Shown piece by piece: positions 19,205 through 28,338 of a stretch of 60,589 bases of DNA; position 1 is the stretch's first letter, and each line of letters begins with the position of its first letter. Origin of the DNA: a virus; IMG/VR virus record IMGVR_UViG_3300008120_000040, positions 1 through 60,589 of that record; one strand, given 5' to 3'. The position numbers and the translations under genes are program-made. The notes below the pieces were generated by a model, which saw only the letters and a list, made by a program, of their open reading frames with translations, was not told the DNA's origin and did no database searches.

Positions 19205-22200
19205 TTATACGCTACAACTTCCATTATTGGTAACTTCTCCTCCTCCACTAACTGAACCTGAAGCACATACTGACATAGTTTGACCTGGGCCTACTGAATC
19301 ATAAACTTCTCCTCCTCCACATTGGTTATAATATATAGGTAAATCGTAATTACTATCTGGATTGTATATAGTATAAGAGTTGCAAATAATTGGAACATAT
19401 CCGCAATCTGTTGAATTTGTTGCATAAACAGCCCCTTGTCTAACAGACCCACCAGTTGGCGAACATTGATTAAGGTCTACTTCTTTATAATATTTAGTAG
19501 TTCCATTACAAATCCATTCAGACTCAATAGGAACAGTAAACCAATTAGCTGTTGTGCTTGGGTAGGTATTTACAGGATTGCTTCCTACTCCAAAATAAAT
19601 ATAACTTCCTTCAGTCCCAGCTCTAAATTGAGCTGTATTTACACCACTAAAACATACATTAGTATTACTGTATACTGGTGCTTCATAAACTGTACCTGCA
19701 GAACAATAATGAAAAATACCTTCATAAACAGTATAGCTGGCAGTGGTTGTATTACAAGGAGCTGCACCCAAAACTCCATCTACATTTCTAGTATTATTAG
19801 CAGTAGCAGAACATGGGTTCATGTCTTTTTGAGGCTGATAAGAAGTACAGTCTATACATACCCTAGCTCCAAAATTTTGCCAGTCTGCAGTAGTTACACA
19901 ATTACCTCTTGTAGGCTCTGTAGTGCCTACTATAACGTTATTTACTCTGTATTTATTATAGCTATCTGAACATGCGTTTGTATCTTTATATACAGCGTAG
20001 TTTGTGCATGAAGAGCAGGTATTAAATCCAGTTAATACCCAATTGGCTGCATAATTACATAGTGTGTTTGATGGTATAGTATCAACAACAACTCCACCAG
20101 TTCCTCCTATTCTATACTTATAAGAATTTTCTACACAAATTGCTTGGTTTTGATATACTTGTAATTCTTCGCAACCATAACATGTTTTAAAGTTTAAATC
20201 AACCCAATTTGCCACTGTTGGACATAACCCAGCAGGTGGGGCAGTAGTTGTTAACCTATCTCCATTTACATAGTAATAATCGTAAAAAGGGGAACACGCA
20301 TTAGTGTTTTTATAAACTAATTTATTTGCGCATTGATAACATGTGTTATACCCTTGGTCTGTCAATACAGGGTCTGTACTAGGAGTTTCATTTGATGGGT
20401 CTGTTGCATAAGTAGTAGTACCTACCTTCCATTGATTTCCAGTAAAACATGGGTTTGTGTTTTTATAAACAGTATTGCCTGTCGTAGTTCCACTTGAACA
20501 TGTATAATACGTGCCTACATTTGAAGAATAATCTGCTGTTGTATTACAAGCACTTTCAGTAGGAGCTGTTGTTGTTCCTACCACGTCGTTTACCTTGTAC
20601 TTTAAATAGCTTAAAGAGTATTCGTTTTCATCTCTAAATACATCATAAGAAACGCAATCAATACAAACATTGAAGTTCTTGTCTACCCAGTTTGGAGTAG
20701 CATCTGGAGGTATACACTCGCAAGTTGTAGCCGAATAAGTAAATGATGCAAATCCAGAGTCAGGACTAGATAGAGAACCTACTAATATACAATCTGTTAT
20801 AGTGTAAGTTCCAGCAGTTGTATAAGATACGCTTTTTACAGTTTCGCAACAATCTTGATAAAATACTTCAGTAGGAACAGAGCTGATAACTACAGATACA
20901 GAGTTTCTACATTCTGTTGAAGTCCCATCGCATGCAAGTAAGGCAGATTTTGCTTTTCTATTTAACGTATTATTTTTATCTCTTACAACAAACCATAGCG
21001 TTGCATCAGGCAAATTATTAAATGTGCGAGTAGTAGCTTCAGTAAACCCAGTACTAGCTAATGCTATTGCTTCAGATGCATATGCTAAGTTTCCTATTTC
21101 ATATGTACCACTACCTCCAACAGGGTCATCTATAATAACCTTACCATCATTAAGCACACAACTTTTAGTAACTCTAAAATCAACACAGCTACATGCAGTT
21201 GTTTTAAATGAATAGCTTATAAAACCATTATCTGGACTACTTACAGAACCAGCCTTTATACAATCATTTATAGTATAATTACCTGCTGTAGTATAAGACA
21301 CGCTTCTTGAAACACCGCAGCAATCTTGATAAAACACCTCAACACCACCAGCACCTATAACAACATCAATACCATCTCTACACTCATTTGAAGTGCCATC
21401 ACATGCAACATCTGCATATTTTACAATTTTATTTAATGGGTTGTTTTTATCTCTTACGACAAAATACCATCTTCCGTCTGGCATATTGTTAAATGTACGA
21501 CTTGTGGCTGTCGTGAAATCGGTTGCTGATGCTGCATTAGCTGCAGAAAAATAAGCTAAATTGCCTATTTCATATGTACCACTTCCACCAGTAAGTGTAT
21601 CTATAATTATCTTTCCGTCATTTAAAACACAACTTGAAGTTGTGCTAAAATTGACACAATTACATGCTGTTGCAACATATGTAAAACTTGAAAATCCAGA
21701 GTCTGGACTAGAAACGCTTCCTCCTTTTATACAATCACTTATAGTATAATTACCAACAGTGCTATAAGATACACTTCTTGAAACTCCACAACAGTCTTGG
21801 TAAAATACTTCTGCAGGAGCTGAACTAATAACTACATTTATTCCACTTCTACATTCTGTAGATGTCCCATCACATGCAATTACTATTGATTTAGCAATCT
21901 TATTAGATGTATTGTTTTTATCCCTTACAACAAACCAAAAAGTTCCATCTGGCATATTGTTAAAGGTTCTTGTAGTAGCTGTTGTAAACCCAGTTGCCGC
22001 CAAGGCGTTTGCCTCAGAGGAATAAGCTAGGTTACCTATCTCATATGTTCCGCCACCTCCAGTAATACCATTTATTACAACAACCCCATCATTTAGGCTA
22101 CATGTAACAGATAATGCAAAATTAACTTGCAGCACAGCAGTACCTTCTATCTCACACTTAGGAACATAAACAGCAGTGCCTTCTAGCGAGCAATTAGGGG

Positions 22201-22411
22201 TGAATACAACGCTTCCAGTAAGCTTGCAGTCATTTGTTATAATAGATGTATTGTTAACCTTTATATTGCCTCTAATGGCCGTAAAATGCATTTCAGGGGC
22301 ATTCCCCTTGAATACACCATTTCTGGCTTCTCTATGATTATTTAATGGTAAGACATCATTAGAATCGTCAAGATTCATGACACCATCTAATGTTTTTATT
22401 TCTTTGCCCAT
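19205..22411 (-). CDS. Cys-rich modular tail adhesin with SprB-like repeats and crAss-like hub N-terminus (1068 aa)
   Basis: 1068 residues with about three different parts. Residues 8-60 (DGVMNLDDSNDVLPLNNHRE ... AIRGN) match the N-terminal module of crAss-like stump proteins and align at about 30 of 54 positions with the upstream 63-residue ORF. Residues about 60-100 have three short Cys repeats. Residues about 104-575 are three tandem copies of about 157 residues, each with CxLNDG, GGSGTYEIGNLAY, RTFNNMPDG, FVVRDKNN and EVFYQDCC, which recalls SprB repeats of Bacteroidota gliding adhesins. The rest has Cys repeats of about 40-55 residues (CIDCVSYDVF, CYGCEELQVYQN, CSSCTNYAVYKDTNAC). The Cys content is very high for a phage tail protein. 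A host-surface binding role is inferred. Confidence 0.78.
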   Translation of the reverse strand: MGKEIKTLDGVMNLDDSNDVLPLNNHREARNGVFKGNAPEMHFTAIRGNIKVNNTSIITNDCKLTGSVVFTPNCSLEGTAVYVPKCEIEGTAVLQVNFALSVTCSLNDGVVVINGITGGGGTYEIGNLAYSSEANALAATGFTTATTRTFNNMPDGTFWFVVRDKNNTSNKIAKSIVIACDGTSTECRSGINVVISSAPAEVFYQDCCGVSRSVSYSTVGNYTISDCIKGGSVSSPDSGFSSFTYVATACNCVNFSTTSSCVLNDGKIIIDTLTGGSGTYEIGNLAYFSAANAASATDFTTATSRTFNNMPDGRWYFVVRDKNNPLNKIVKYADVACDGTSNECRDGIDVVIGAGGVEVFYQDCCGVSRSVSYTTAGNYTINDCIKAGSVSSPDNGFISYSFKTTACSCVDFRVTKSCVLNDGKVIIDDPVGGSGTYEIGNLAYASEAIALASTGFTEATTRTFNNLPDATLWFVVRDKNNTLNRKAKSALLACDGTSTECRNSVSVVISSVPTEVFYQDCCETVKSVSYTTAGTYTITDCILVGSLSSPDSGFASFTYSATTCECIPPDATPNWVDKNFNVCIDCVSYDVFRDENEYSLSYLKYKVNDVVGTTTAPTESACNTTADYSSNVGTYYTCSSGTTTGNTVYKNTNPCFTGNQWKVGTTTYATDPSNETPSTDPVLTDQGYNTCYQCANKLVYKNTNACSPFYDYYYVNGDRLTTTAPPAGLCPTVANWVDLNFKTCYGCEELQVYQNQAICVENSYKYRIGGTGGVVVDTIPSNTLCNYAANWVLTGFNTCSSCTNYAVYKDTNACSDSYNKYRVNNVIVGTTEPTRGNCVTTADWQNFGARVCIDCTSYQPQKDMNPCSATANNTRNVDGVLGAAPCNTTTASYTVYEGIFHYCSAGTVYEAPVYSNTNVCFSGVNTAQFRAGTEGSYIYFGVGSNPVNTYPSTTANWFTVPIESEWICNGTTKYYKEVDLNQCSPTGGSVRQGAVYATNSTDCGYVPIICNSYTIYNPDSNYDLPIYYNQCGGGEVYDSVGPGQTMSVCASGSVSGGGEVTNNGSCSV
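20690..22102 (-). repeat. Three tandem ~471-bp coding repeats in the adhesin gene
   Basis: Three successive in-frame units of about 157 codons. Each contains a GTYEIGNLAY-like motif, an FNN(M/L)PD motif, a VVRDKNN motif and a double-Cys QDCC motif. The DNA copies have diverged, so they are old rather than recent duplications. They could still recombine to change copy number. Confidence 0.75.
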
Positions 22412-22412
22412 T

Positions 22413-22604
22413 TTAAGGTCTGTCGTTTGTTTTTAAATTACTATTAGTAATCTTTGTATTACCTCTTATTGCCTGAAATTTAATAAGACCTCTATTCCCT
22501 CTAAATACACCATTCCTAGCTTCTTTATGATGAGAAGAAGGGAAGGTGTCTCTTGGGTCATCAAGATTCATGACACCACTAAATGTCTTTCTTTCAAATC
22601 TCAT
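22413..22604 (-). CDS. Stand-alone copy of the hub N-terminal module (63 aa)
   Basis: 63 residues. SGVMNLDDPRDTFPSSHHKE, ARNGVFRGN and AIRGNTKI match the first 60 residues of the next gene at about 30 of 54 aligned positions. It stops one base before that gene's ATG. In crAss-like phages this module is the head of one large stump protein, so this ORF is either a duplicated free-standing copy or the cut-off start of the old hub gene. Its retention with an intact frame argues for expression. No function can be given. Confidence 0.7.
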   Translation of the reverse strand: MRFERKTFSGVMNLDDPRDTFPSSHHKEARNGVFRGNRGLIKFQAIRGNTKITNSNLKTNDRP

Positions 22605-22605
22605 A

Positions 22606-23376
22606 TTATGACTTAGCTACTAATTTAGTACCCATTCTGATAACCTCATTTGCATCCCATAATGTTATAGGATTTTCTCTAAGGTTAGCTAATCTCTTTT
22701 GGTTGTAATATTCTTTTCTTCTAAGCTGTTTGTCTCCTAAGCTAGCTTTTCTACCTAATGGCAAATGCTCCATATCTTTCCATGCTATAAAGGCTAAAAC
22801 AGCTTCTCTAATTTGAATAGGTATTTTATAGTCAACATCATCTGCTGGAGATGACATATATTCTAATACAACATATTCGTAAGCATATTCATTATCCAAG
22901 TAAATTAATCCTTGTTCTTCGTCAACATCAAATTCTCCTGGAGCATTTAATACAGAACCCACTCCAAATATATTTATATAACTAGCTCCATCAAAATAAT
23001 TTACAAAAGCTAAGTCTTGTAATCTATATGTATTACCATTGCTACTATCTGTATTGCTAGTAAGTCTATCTAATTGGTTTATTTTGTAAGAACTAAGATT
23101 TCTGTTTCTTCTTAATGCTGCAACTTCTCCTTTTTGGTTAAATATTCCAATTTTAGAAAAACCTACATAGTCAGATGGAAGGGTAACAGTTTTGTTTGCA
23201 TTTACTGGTAACTTAACAGTTTTTGTTGTACCATATACATCCATACCCATTTCCTCTACTCCTCTAACACCAATAGTCCATAGTCTTCTATAGTCTGCAT
23301 TAGATAGCCTAGCTTGGTCTATATACTGATATATTACCTCTGATAATCCAACCCATTTTGCAGTATCCTTTGCCAT
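22606..23376 (-). CDS. crAss-like connector/ring-type structural protein (256 aa)
   Basis: 256 residues with no membrane segment. The N-terminus is helical (LSEVIYQYIDQARLSNADYRRLWTIG), the middle beta-rich (VTLPSDYVGFSKIGIFNQKG, then YLDNEYAYEYVVLEYMSS), and the C-terminal helix holds a run of Arg/Lys/Tyr (KQLRRKEYYNQKRLANLR). This layout and the position three genes after the capsid protein match the tail-ring or connector proteins of crAss-like phages. Which ring it forms cannot be assigned. Confidence 0.65.
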   Translation of the reverse strand: MAKDTAKWVGLSEVIYQYIDQARLSNADYRRLWTIGVRGVEEMGMDVYGTTKTVKLPVNANKTVTLPSDYVGFSKIGIFNQKGEVAALRRNRNLSSYKINQLDRLTSNTDSSNGNTYRLQDLAFVNYFDGASYINIFGVGSVLNAPGEFDVDEEQGLIYLDNEYAYEYVVLEYMSSPADDVDYKIPIQIREAVLAFIAWKDMEHLPLGRKASLGDKQLRRKEYYNQKRLANLRENPITLWDANEVIRMGTKLVAKS

Positions 23377-23381
23377 ATTAA

Positions 23382-24005
23382 TTATAATTTATCTAAGCCA
23401 TCATTTGTTGAATCTTGAGGAGTCGCCTTTCTAGGTCTTAACTGCCCCATTACAAGATTAATAATATCTGTTATATATTCTTGCGGAACATTTAATTCTG
23501 CATCCATATCTGAACTTTCCGTACTAACCATTCTTACTATAGCCAATCTTCCAACTAAGTTTGTATAGCTTTTAAACCATAATTTTTTACCTTCTGCCCA
23601 ATAAAATATTTTACTAGGAGGCTGTTTCAAGCTATCCATATAATCTAGTTCTCTAACAGAAATAGGTATTGGTGATTTAGCAAGACCTGTTGATGTCGGG
23701 AATGTTACAGTAGATATACCATATCCTCTAGCTAGTCCAAGTGGAACTTGAGGTAGGTCTAATGAATAATATCCCGTATCAGTATCTCTTGTTATAGCAA
23801 GATTTTTAAATGTCAAATAGAATACATCGCTAACAGTTTCTATACCATCAAGCTTAATTGAGTCTGTATAGTTTACCTTAGCCATATAAGCCAATGCCTC
23901 ATTGATATACAGATTAATTTCTTTCTCTGTGATATTTGCGTCGTCAGTAGGCACTCCGCCATACAACATACGTCTTATTTGTTCTATTAGTACTTTTCTA
24001 GTCAT
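23382..24005 (-). CDS. crAss-like connector/ring-type structural protein (207 aa)
   Basis: 207 residues starting MTRKVLIEQIRRMLYGGVPT, then ITEKEINLYINEALAYMAK, a head-tail connector-like N-terminal helical pair. A beta region follows (YYSLDLPQVPLGLARGYGIS, then KLWFKSYTNLVGRLAIVR) and a helical end (EYITDIINLVMGQLRPRKAT). It overlaps the stop of the preceding gene by one base, so translation is probably coupled. Ring or connector function is inferred from gene order and general architecture. Confidence 0.65.
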   Translation of the reverse strand: MTRKVLIEQIRRMLYGGVPTDDANITEKEINLYINEALAYMAKVNYTDSIKLDGIETVSDVFYLTFKNLAITRDTDTGYYSLDLPQVPLGLARGYGISTVTFPTSTGLAKSPIPISVRELDYMDSLKQPPSKIFYWAEGKKLWFKSYTNLVGRLAIVRMVSTESSDMDAELNVPQEYITDIINLVMGQLRPRKATPQDSTNDGLDKL

Positions 24006-24703
24006 TATTGACCTTCGTTTTTAATTGTTTGAGCAGCTCTAACTAAATCTACATCTTTTAAATTTATACCTATTAAGCCTATAGCTATATAAATAATTTC
24101 ATTCATGTCAGCATCTCCCCACTCTGGTTGAGCAGACCCAGATGTTGGTATTACAGAAGGCCCTCCACTTGCAGAATAAACTAAGTCTCCTGTATAAGCC
24201 CAAACCATTCTATTTGGTTGTCTTATATACCCTAGCACAGGAGCTACTACATTTGATGGAAAAAATTTAAATGTATTTCCAGATTCCATATATATAGGGT
24301 CTGCTACAGTTGGTGCATCTATTGGATTAGTTAAGTGTGTAGCTAAATTATCATCAAATATTTTTTTAATAGGTCTATTAGCTGAAGTTCTTAACGATGT
24401 TGCAGTCCACATACCTGATGGTTTTGGAGCAGTACCTAGTGTAGCACCTGGAGTTGTTGACACAGCAAGTGATAATTCTGTATAAAACTTAGAAAGCCTA
24501 TCAGATACCGAAGAATTTACAATCAATCCAGCTGGGCTTTTTCTATTATTACTATTAATATTACCAGTGCCATCTACGATAGATTCAATATATTGGTGTT
24601 GAGCCATATTGATTATCATATTAAAATCATCTGGTGCGATATATGTACCTTGATATTTGTCTACCAAGTACGATACTATTTTGTATGCTTCATCTATAGT
24701 CAT
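24005..24703 (-). CDS. Head-tail connector-like protein (232 aa)
   Basis: 232 residues. The N-terminus (MTIDEAYKIVSYLVDKYQGT, DDFNMIINMAQHQYIESIVD) has the helical pattern of phage adaptor proteins. A YIRQPNRMVWAY strand motif and the helical end EIIYIAIGLIGINLKDVDLV follow. It is preceded by its own TATATTTG box and by a terminator, so it begins a new transcription unit. The promoter lies only 4 bases before the ATG, so the message may have almost no leader. Confidence 0.65.
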   Translation of the reverse strand: MTIDEAYKIVSYLVDKYQGTYIAPDDFNMIINMAQHQYIESIVDGTGNINSNNRKSPAGLIVNSSVSDRLSKFYTELSLAVSTTPGATLGTAPKPSGMWTATSLRTSANRPIKKIFDDNLATHLTNPIDAPTVADPIYMESGNTFKFFPSNVVAPVLGYIRQPNRMVWAYTGDLVYSASGGPSVIPTSGSAQPEWGDADMNEIIYIAIGLIGINLKDVDLVRAAQTIKNEGQ

Positions 24704-24707
24704 AATG

Positions 24708-24715
24708 CAAATATA
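24708..24715 (-). promoter_or_regulatory. TATATTTG -7 box with near-leaderless start
   Basis: The minus strand reads TATATTTGCATT immediately before the ATG at 24703. With a start site about 7 bases after the box, the message would begin at or next to the start codon. Confidence 0.6.
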
Positions 24716-24717
24716 AA

Positions 24718-24747
24718 CAAAAAAAGCCCCACCGAGAACGGCAGGGC
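24718..24747 (-). terminator. Rho-independent terminator
   Basis: On the minus strand GCCCTGCC pairs with GGTGGGGC around a 6-base loop (8 pairs including two G-U), followed by seven T residues. It lies just after the stop of the 306-residue structural gene and just before the next promoter box. Confidence 0.8.
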
Positions 24748-24779
24748 GTAACCAATGAAACCATATAACACAAAGCGAC

Positions 24780-25700
24780 TTAATTATTGATTATATGCTT
24801 AATCTGAGAGTAGAATTCTTTTCCTTTCTCAGTCAAGCAAAATTCAGCCAAAAACTGTAACGGCTCTTTACCGTCAGGTATTTGTGCAATATATGATTTA
24901 CTATCTCCCCAGATAGCTTGCCCTTTTACAGAGCTGGTATCAACAAGTCCACTAGCCATAGCTTTTTGTACTACGTACTGAATCTTAACTAATGGGTTAT
25001 TGTATGTTTTAATGAACATATCAGGATTTTTATCGGCAACGTTTAGATAATCAAATCTAATAGCCTTTTCTCCTCTTTCTACGCTTTGAGCATTTACGAA
25101 TTTAACTCCCAAGTACTTGGCATGAGGAATCATCATATCTAAAGGAGCATCCATTGCTATTCTCATAGCATCCATACGAACTTCTGCCTTTTCCATATTC
25201 TTTGATTCTTCAGCTTGGAAGTCTAGCATTTTATACAAAGGCTTGCTTCCTGCCATTCTGTTCTTTACATCAACATTCATGTTGCTCTTTTTCAAGAACT
25301 CCAATAATGAAGGCTTGTTTGATGGAACTCTTAAGTATCCATTTACAAATCTTACATCAGGTCTTTGACGTTTTTTCTGTTCAGATAGATGCTCTTGGTC
25401 TTCAACCCATATACTAGAAACTCCTTCTAAGTATCTAATATTTCTTTCTGTACCTGTTTCTTCATCAAAAATGATGTCTTCATTCTTAATCAAATAATTC
25501 TCAGGGTAAGGTAACTTACCTGGAGTGGTTACATAGAAAGTTTGAATTAATTGAAATACGTGAAAGTCTGGTTTCTTAGCTTGTTTTTTAGGTGCATCAA
25601 CTACGATGTCAACGACCTCGCTAATTTGTGTTGCTGTTGGCTCTATATCAATGATATTGCCTTCAGCATCAATTGTTTGCTTTTTAATTGCTTTTGCCAT
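24780..25700 (-). CDS. Conserved structural protein next to capsid (306 aa)
   Basis: 306 residues. The N-terminus is Lys-rich and flexible (KAIKKQTIDAEGN ... APKKQAKKPD), followed by a compact domain starting FHVFQLIQTFYVTTPGKLPY and containing RPDVRFVNGYLRVPSNKPSL, then helices. It is a single-gene unit with its own TATATTTG promoter and its own terminator, next to the major capsid gene. Separate strong control like that of the capsid suggests an abundant head protein such as a decoration or auxiliary capsid protein; this is inference. Confidence 0.65.
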   Translation of the reverse strand: MAKAIKKQTIDAEGNIIDIEPTATQISEVVDIVVDAPKKQAKKPDFHVFQLIQTFYVTTPGKLPYPENYLIKNEDIIFDEETGTERNIRYLEGVSSIWVEDQEHLSEQKKRQRPDVRFVNGYLRVPSNKPSLLEFLKKSNMNVDVKNRMAGSKPLYKMLDFQAEESKNMEKAEVRMDAMRIAMDAPLDMMIPHAKYLGVKFVNAQSVERGEKAIRFDYLNVADKNPDMFIKTYNNPLVKIQYVVQKAMASGLVDTSSVKGQAIWGDSKSYIAQIPDGKEPLQFLAEFCLTEKGKEFYSQIKHIINN

Positions 25701-25720
25701 AATGGTTATTTTGTGTTATG

Positions 25721-25728
25721 CAAATATA
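25721..25728 (-). promoter_or_regulatory. TATATTTG -7 box
   Basis: The minus strand reads TATATTTGCATAAC, 20 bases before the ATG at 25700 and just after the capsid gene's terminator. Confidence 0.65.
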
Positions 25729-25730
25729 GG

Positions 25731-25764
25731 TAAAAAAGAAAACCCCACCATTACTGGCAGGGTT
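25731..25764 (-). terminator. Rho-independent terminator after the capsid gene
   Basis: On the minus strand AACCCTGCCA pairs with TGGTGGGGTT around a 4-base loop (10 pairs, two of them G-U), followed by TTCTTTTTT. The wobble pairs work only in the minus-strand RNA, which fixes its direction. Confidence 0.85.
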
Positions 25765-25786
25765 TCCTATATCTATCTTGTTAAAA

Positions 25787-27130
25787 TTAGCTCTTAACGC
25801 TGATGTATTGGTTTGCACCAAACACTTGGATACCGCAGTATGCCATGTGGTGTACATTCAATTCCATCTTGTCAGAAGTTGGAACTTTAGCCAAAGCACC
25901 AGTTTCCCAAACTTTAACATCTTTTCCTGGCTCTACTTCGTTAGAAACGATACGTAAAGAAGGAATCTTGTCTCCGTTTGCTGCATCTCTTCCCTCTTTC
26001 ATTGGGATTAAGATACCGCTGTTCTTGTAGTACTCTGTTGTTGGAGCAACACCGTATACAGCTTCAGCATTGAATGGTAAGTACTTCTTCAAGTGGAAAG
26101 TTGTACCGTCAATCTTTAATGAATCAAAACCGTATTTAACAGCTAATTCTTGAGAACCACCTGCGTTAGCCCAAACGATAGCACCATTTTGGTACTTAGC
26201 GAATAAAGCGTCATCAACTACAGTTCTTAAGTAAGAATCCATCAAGAAGTGATACTCTTGAGCACCACCATTGAAGTCAGCTAAACGAGCTAAAGCATGG
26301 AAATCATCAATTGTGAAACCGCTAGAAGAAGCATTCCACTGATAAGTTTGACCACCAGCCTCAATTTGAGGAACTAAACCTGTAGCACCAACTGTTCCAG
26401 TGATGTTATCTGTAGGCTTACCAAACATTAACTTGAATTCTTTGTTGTTCATGAAACGACGAACAGCTTCATCTAAACCTTTGTAGGTATAGTAAGCTTG
26501 GCCATCTACATTGAAATACAATTCTTCAATCTTAGCACGGTCAGTGATAGAGAAATCTTCACGGATTTCAGTTGTGTAGAAAGTTTTCTTTTCAGTCAAA
26601 CCTGTTAAAGTGTTGAACTTGCTAGATGCTTCACCAGCTTCTGTGATACCACGGAATAACAAGTGAGCAGTAGAATCAGCACCTAAATCTGTGTTTGCGT
26701 CAATTGCAGCGCTTAAAGGCTTGATTGTGCAAGCAGTAGCAGAAGCAACAGCAGTGATTTTGTACTGAACGCCAGTTGCAGCGTTCTCAACAACTTCACC
26801 AACACGTAATGGAGACCTTCCGTTATCAACGAATGCACTAGAGATTACTACATCAATAGCAGCACCAGCAGCAACATTTGTTAATGTACCACCGTTTAAT
26901 TGTACTGCAGAATGTAATTTACCTTTAGATTCAAAGTGGAAGAATTCTCTTGAAGGAACTGTAGCTTTCATTCCTAACGCCTCAAGTAATTGAGTGTAGT
27001 TTTGAGAGCCATACTTCTCAATAAACTTATCGTAATATTGAGGTTTTAAAATAGACAAATCAGACACGAATTGACGTGTAACTTGTCCGCTGGTAGGTTG
27101 TACGCTACCTGGTTGTAATGGAGCTGGCAT
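25787..27130 (-). CDS. Major capsid protein (447 aa)
   Basis: 447 residues. It begins MPAPLQPGSVQPTSGQVTRQ, then SDLSILKPQYYDKFIEKYGS, the N-terminal arm style of HK97-fold crAss-like capsid proteins. A central region (REFFHFESKGKLHSAVQLNG, FYTTEIREDFSITDRAKIEE) and a C-terminal strand region (LNVHHMAYCGIQVFGANQYI) follow. Codons are less A/T-rich than those of neighbours, as expected for a highly expressed gene. It follows the terminase-portal-scaffold order and ends at a strong terminator. Assignment is by order, length and remembered family pattern. Confidence 0.85.
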   Translation of the reverse strand: MPAPLQPGSVQPTSGQVTRQFVSDLSILKPQYYDKFIEKYGSQNYTQLLEALGMKATVPSREFFHFESKGKLHSAVQLNGGTLTNVAAGAAIDVVISSAFVDNGRSPLRVGEVVENAATGVQYKITAVASATACTIKPLSAAIDANTDLGADSTAHLLFRGITEAGEASSKFNTLTGLTEKKTFYTTEIREDFSITDRAKIEELYFNVDGQAYYTYKGLDEAVRRFMNNKEFKLMFGKPTDNITGTVGATGLVPQIEAGGQTYQWNASSSGFTIDDFHALARLADFNGGAQEYHFLMDSYLRTVVDDALFAKYQNGAIVWANAGGSQELAVKYGFDSLKIDGTTFHLKKYLPFNAEAVYGVAPTTEYYKNSGILIPMKEGRDAANGDKIPSLRIVSNEVEPGKDVKVWETGALAKVPTSDKMELNVHHMAYCGIQVFGANQYISVKS

Positions 27131-27162
27131 AATTAAATGTTTTTATCCTTTTATTAAAATTG

Positions 27163-28305
27163 TTATAAACTAAACATTTTGCTTACCATAGTATCGTAAT
27201 CATTTGTATCAGACACAGCAGCAGTCCTAGGAGTGTTACTGTAGTCAATATTTTTCATACCCTTCAACAAATCAGACTTCGCTTTGCTTACCGCTTGGGT
27301 AACCATAGAGTTGACTATTTTGTCTCTGTTTTGTAAGAAGTAGATATCTTCTGCAATTTGCTTGGCATCGTACTTACCATCCTTGTAGTAGCGAGGGCCG
27401 TAAAAAGATTCTAAATCAAAGTCCTTCAAATCATTTTGAAGTTTTGCCTTTTCCTCTTGTGACAGAGAATAATTGCCGTCAAACTGAACTTCCTCGTCCT
27501 TGTAATTGACTTTAAAACCTTCAAAACTTTTCAAGCCTTCGTCAATGCTTTTTTCAAACATTTCTCTAGCTTGCTGATAGACCTTTGACTGTTCTTCTTC
27601 CTGAGATTTCAAATACTGACTCACAATTTCATCCGTGTTAACAGATTGTTGTGACTCTTGAAATTGACTCAAGATATCTGGAAAACTAATGTCCTGTTTT
27701 AATGTTTGCAAGTAATCTTTCGCTTCACGCACATCCTTCTTCAATTCTCTTGCAACCGCTTTTTCCTGCTTCTCAATTTGACGCTTTTTACTAGCAATCT
27801 CATCTTCTGACATCAAAGACTCATCAAAGTTCTTATCAATGCCATATTTAGCTTGGAACTCTTCCTCAATTTCTTCTGGGCTTAACTCTGGGTAATCGTA
27901 AGCTATCTTAAGCTTAATTACGTCAGACTCTGGCATAGAATCTAATTCAGAAAGAACTTTTTGTTCATATAAGATATCCGCAACTTCACTAATGTTTCCG
28001 CTAGTCAGATTCTCATATATATCTTTGGCTACTTCATTCTCCCACTCAAAAATCACTTTTTGCGTAGTTTCTGTTTTGCCTTCTTCACTATTGCTTTCAG
28101 TATTTGTAGGCTCTTGTGAAGTTTGAGCTGGCTCTAAAGTTCCTTCTGTAGCTGTAGCACCTTCTTCAGTATTTACTTGAGAAGGGTCAGCTTGTGTTGG
28201 TTCTGTTTGAGTCGACTCTGCTTGTGTTTGTTCTGTTTGATTTGACTCGCTTTCCGTATTGGAATAGCTGTTTATATCAAACGGATTTGTTTCGTTTTCT
28301 GGCAT
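27163..28305 (-). CDS. Acidic scaffold-like protein (380 aa)
   Basis: 380 residues and very acidic. Residues 1-85 are low-complexity Thr/Glu/Gln/Ser (NQTEQTQAESTQTEPTQADP). Residues about 90-330 are charged helices with coiled-coil character (KKRQIEKQEKAVARELKKDV). The C-terminus is short and basic (KSDLLKGMKNIDYSNTPRTA). Charge, disorder and placement between portal and capsid genes fit a phage scaffolding protein. No protease motif is seen. Confidence 0.75.
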   Translation of the reverse strand: MPENETNPFDINSYSNTESESNQTEQTQAESTQTEPTQADPSQVNTEEGATATEGTLEPAQTSQEPTNTESNSEEGKTETTQKVIFEWENEVAKDIYENLTSGNISEVADILYEQKVLSELDSMPESDVIKLKIAYDYPELSPEEIEEEFQAKYGIDKNFDESLMSEDEIASKKRQIEKQEKAVARELKKDVREAKDYLQTLKQDISFPDILSQFQESQQSVNTDEIVSQYLKSQEEEQSKVYQQAREMFEKSIDEGLKSFEGFKVNYKDEEVQFDGNYSLSQEEKAKLQNDLKDFDLESFYGPRYYKDGKYDAKQIAEDIYFLQNRDKIVNSMVTQAVSKAKSDLLKGMKNIDYSNTPRTAAVSDTNDYDTMVSKMFSL

Positions 28306-28326
28306 ATTGGTTTATTTTATGTTATG

Positions 28327-28334
28327 CAAATATA
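28327..28334 (-). promoter_or_regulatory. TATATTTG -7 box
   Basis: The minus strand reads TATATTTGCATAAC, the same 14 bases as the box before 25700, located 22 bases upstream of the ATG at 28305. Confidence 0.65.
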
Positions 28335-28338
28335 TAAA

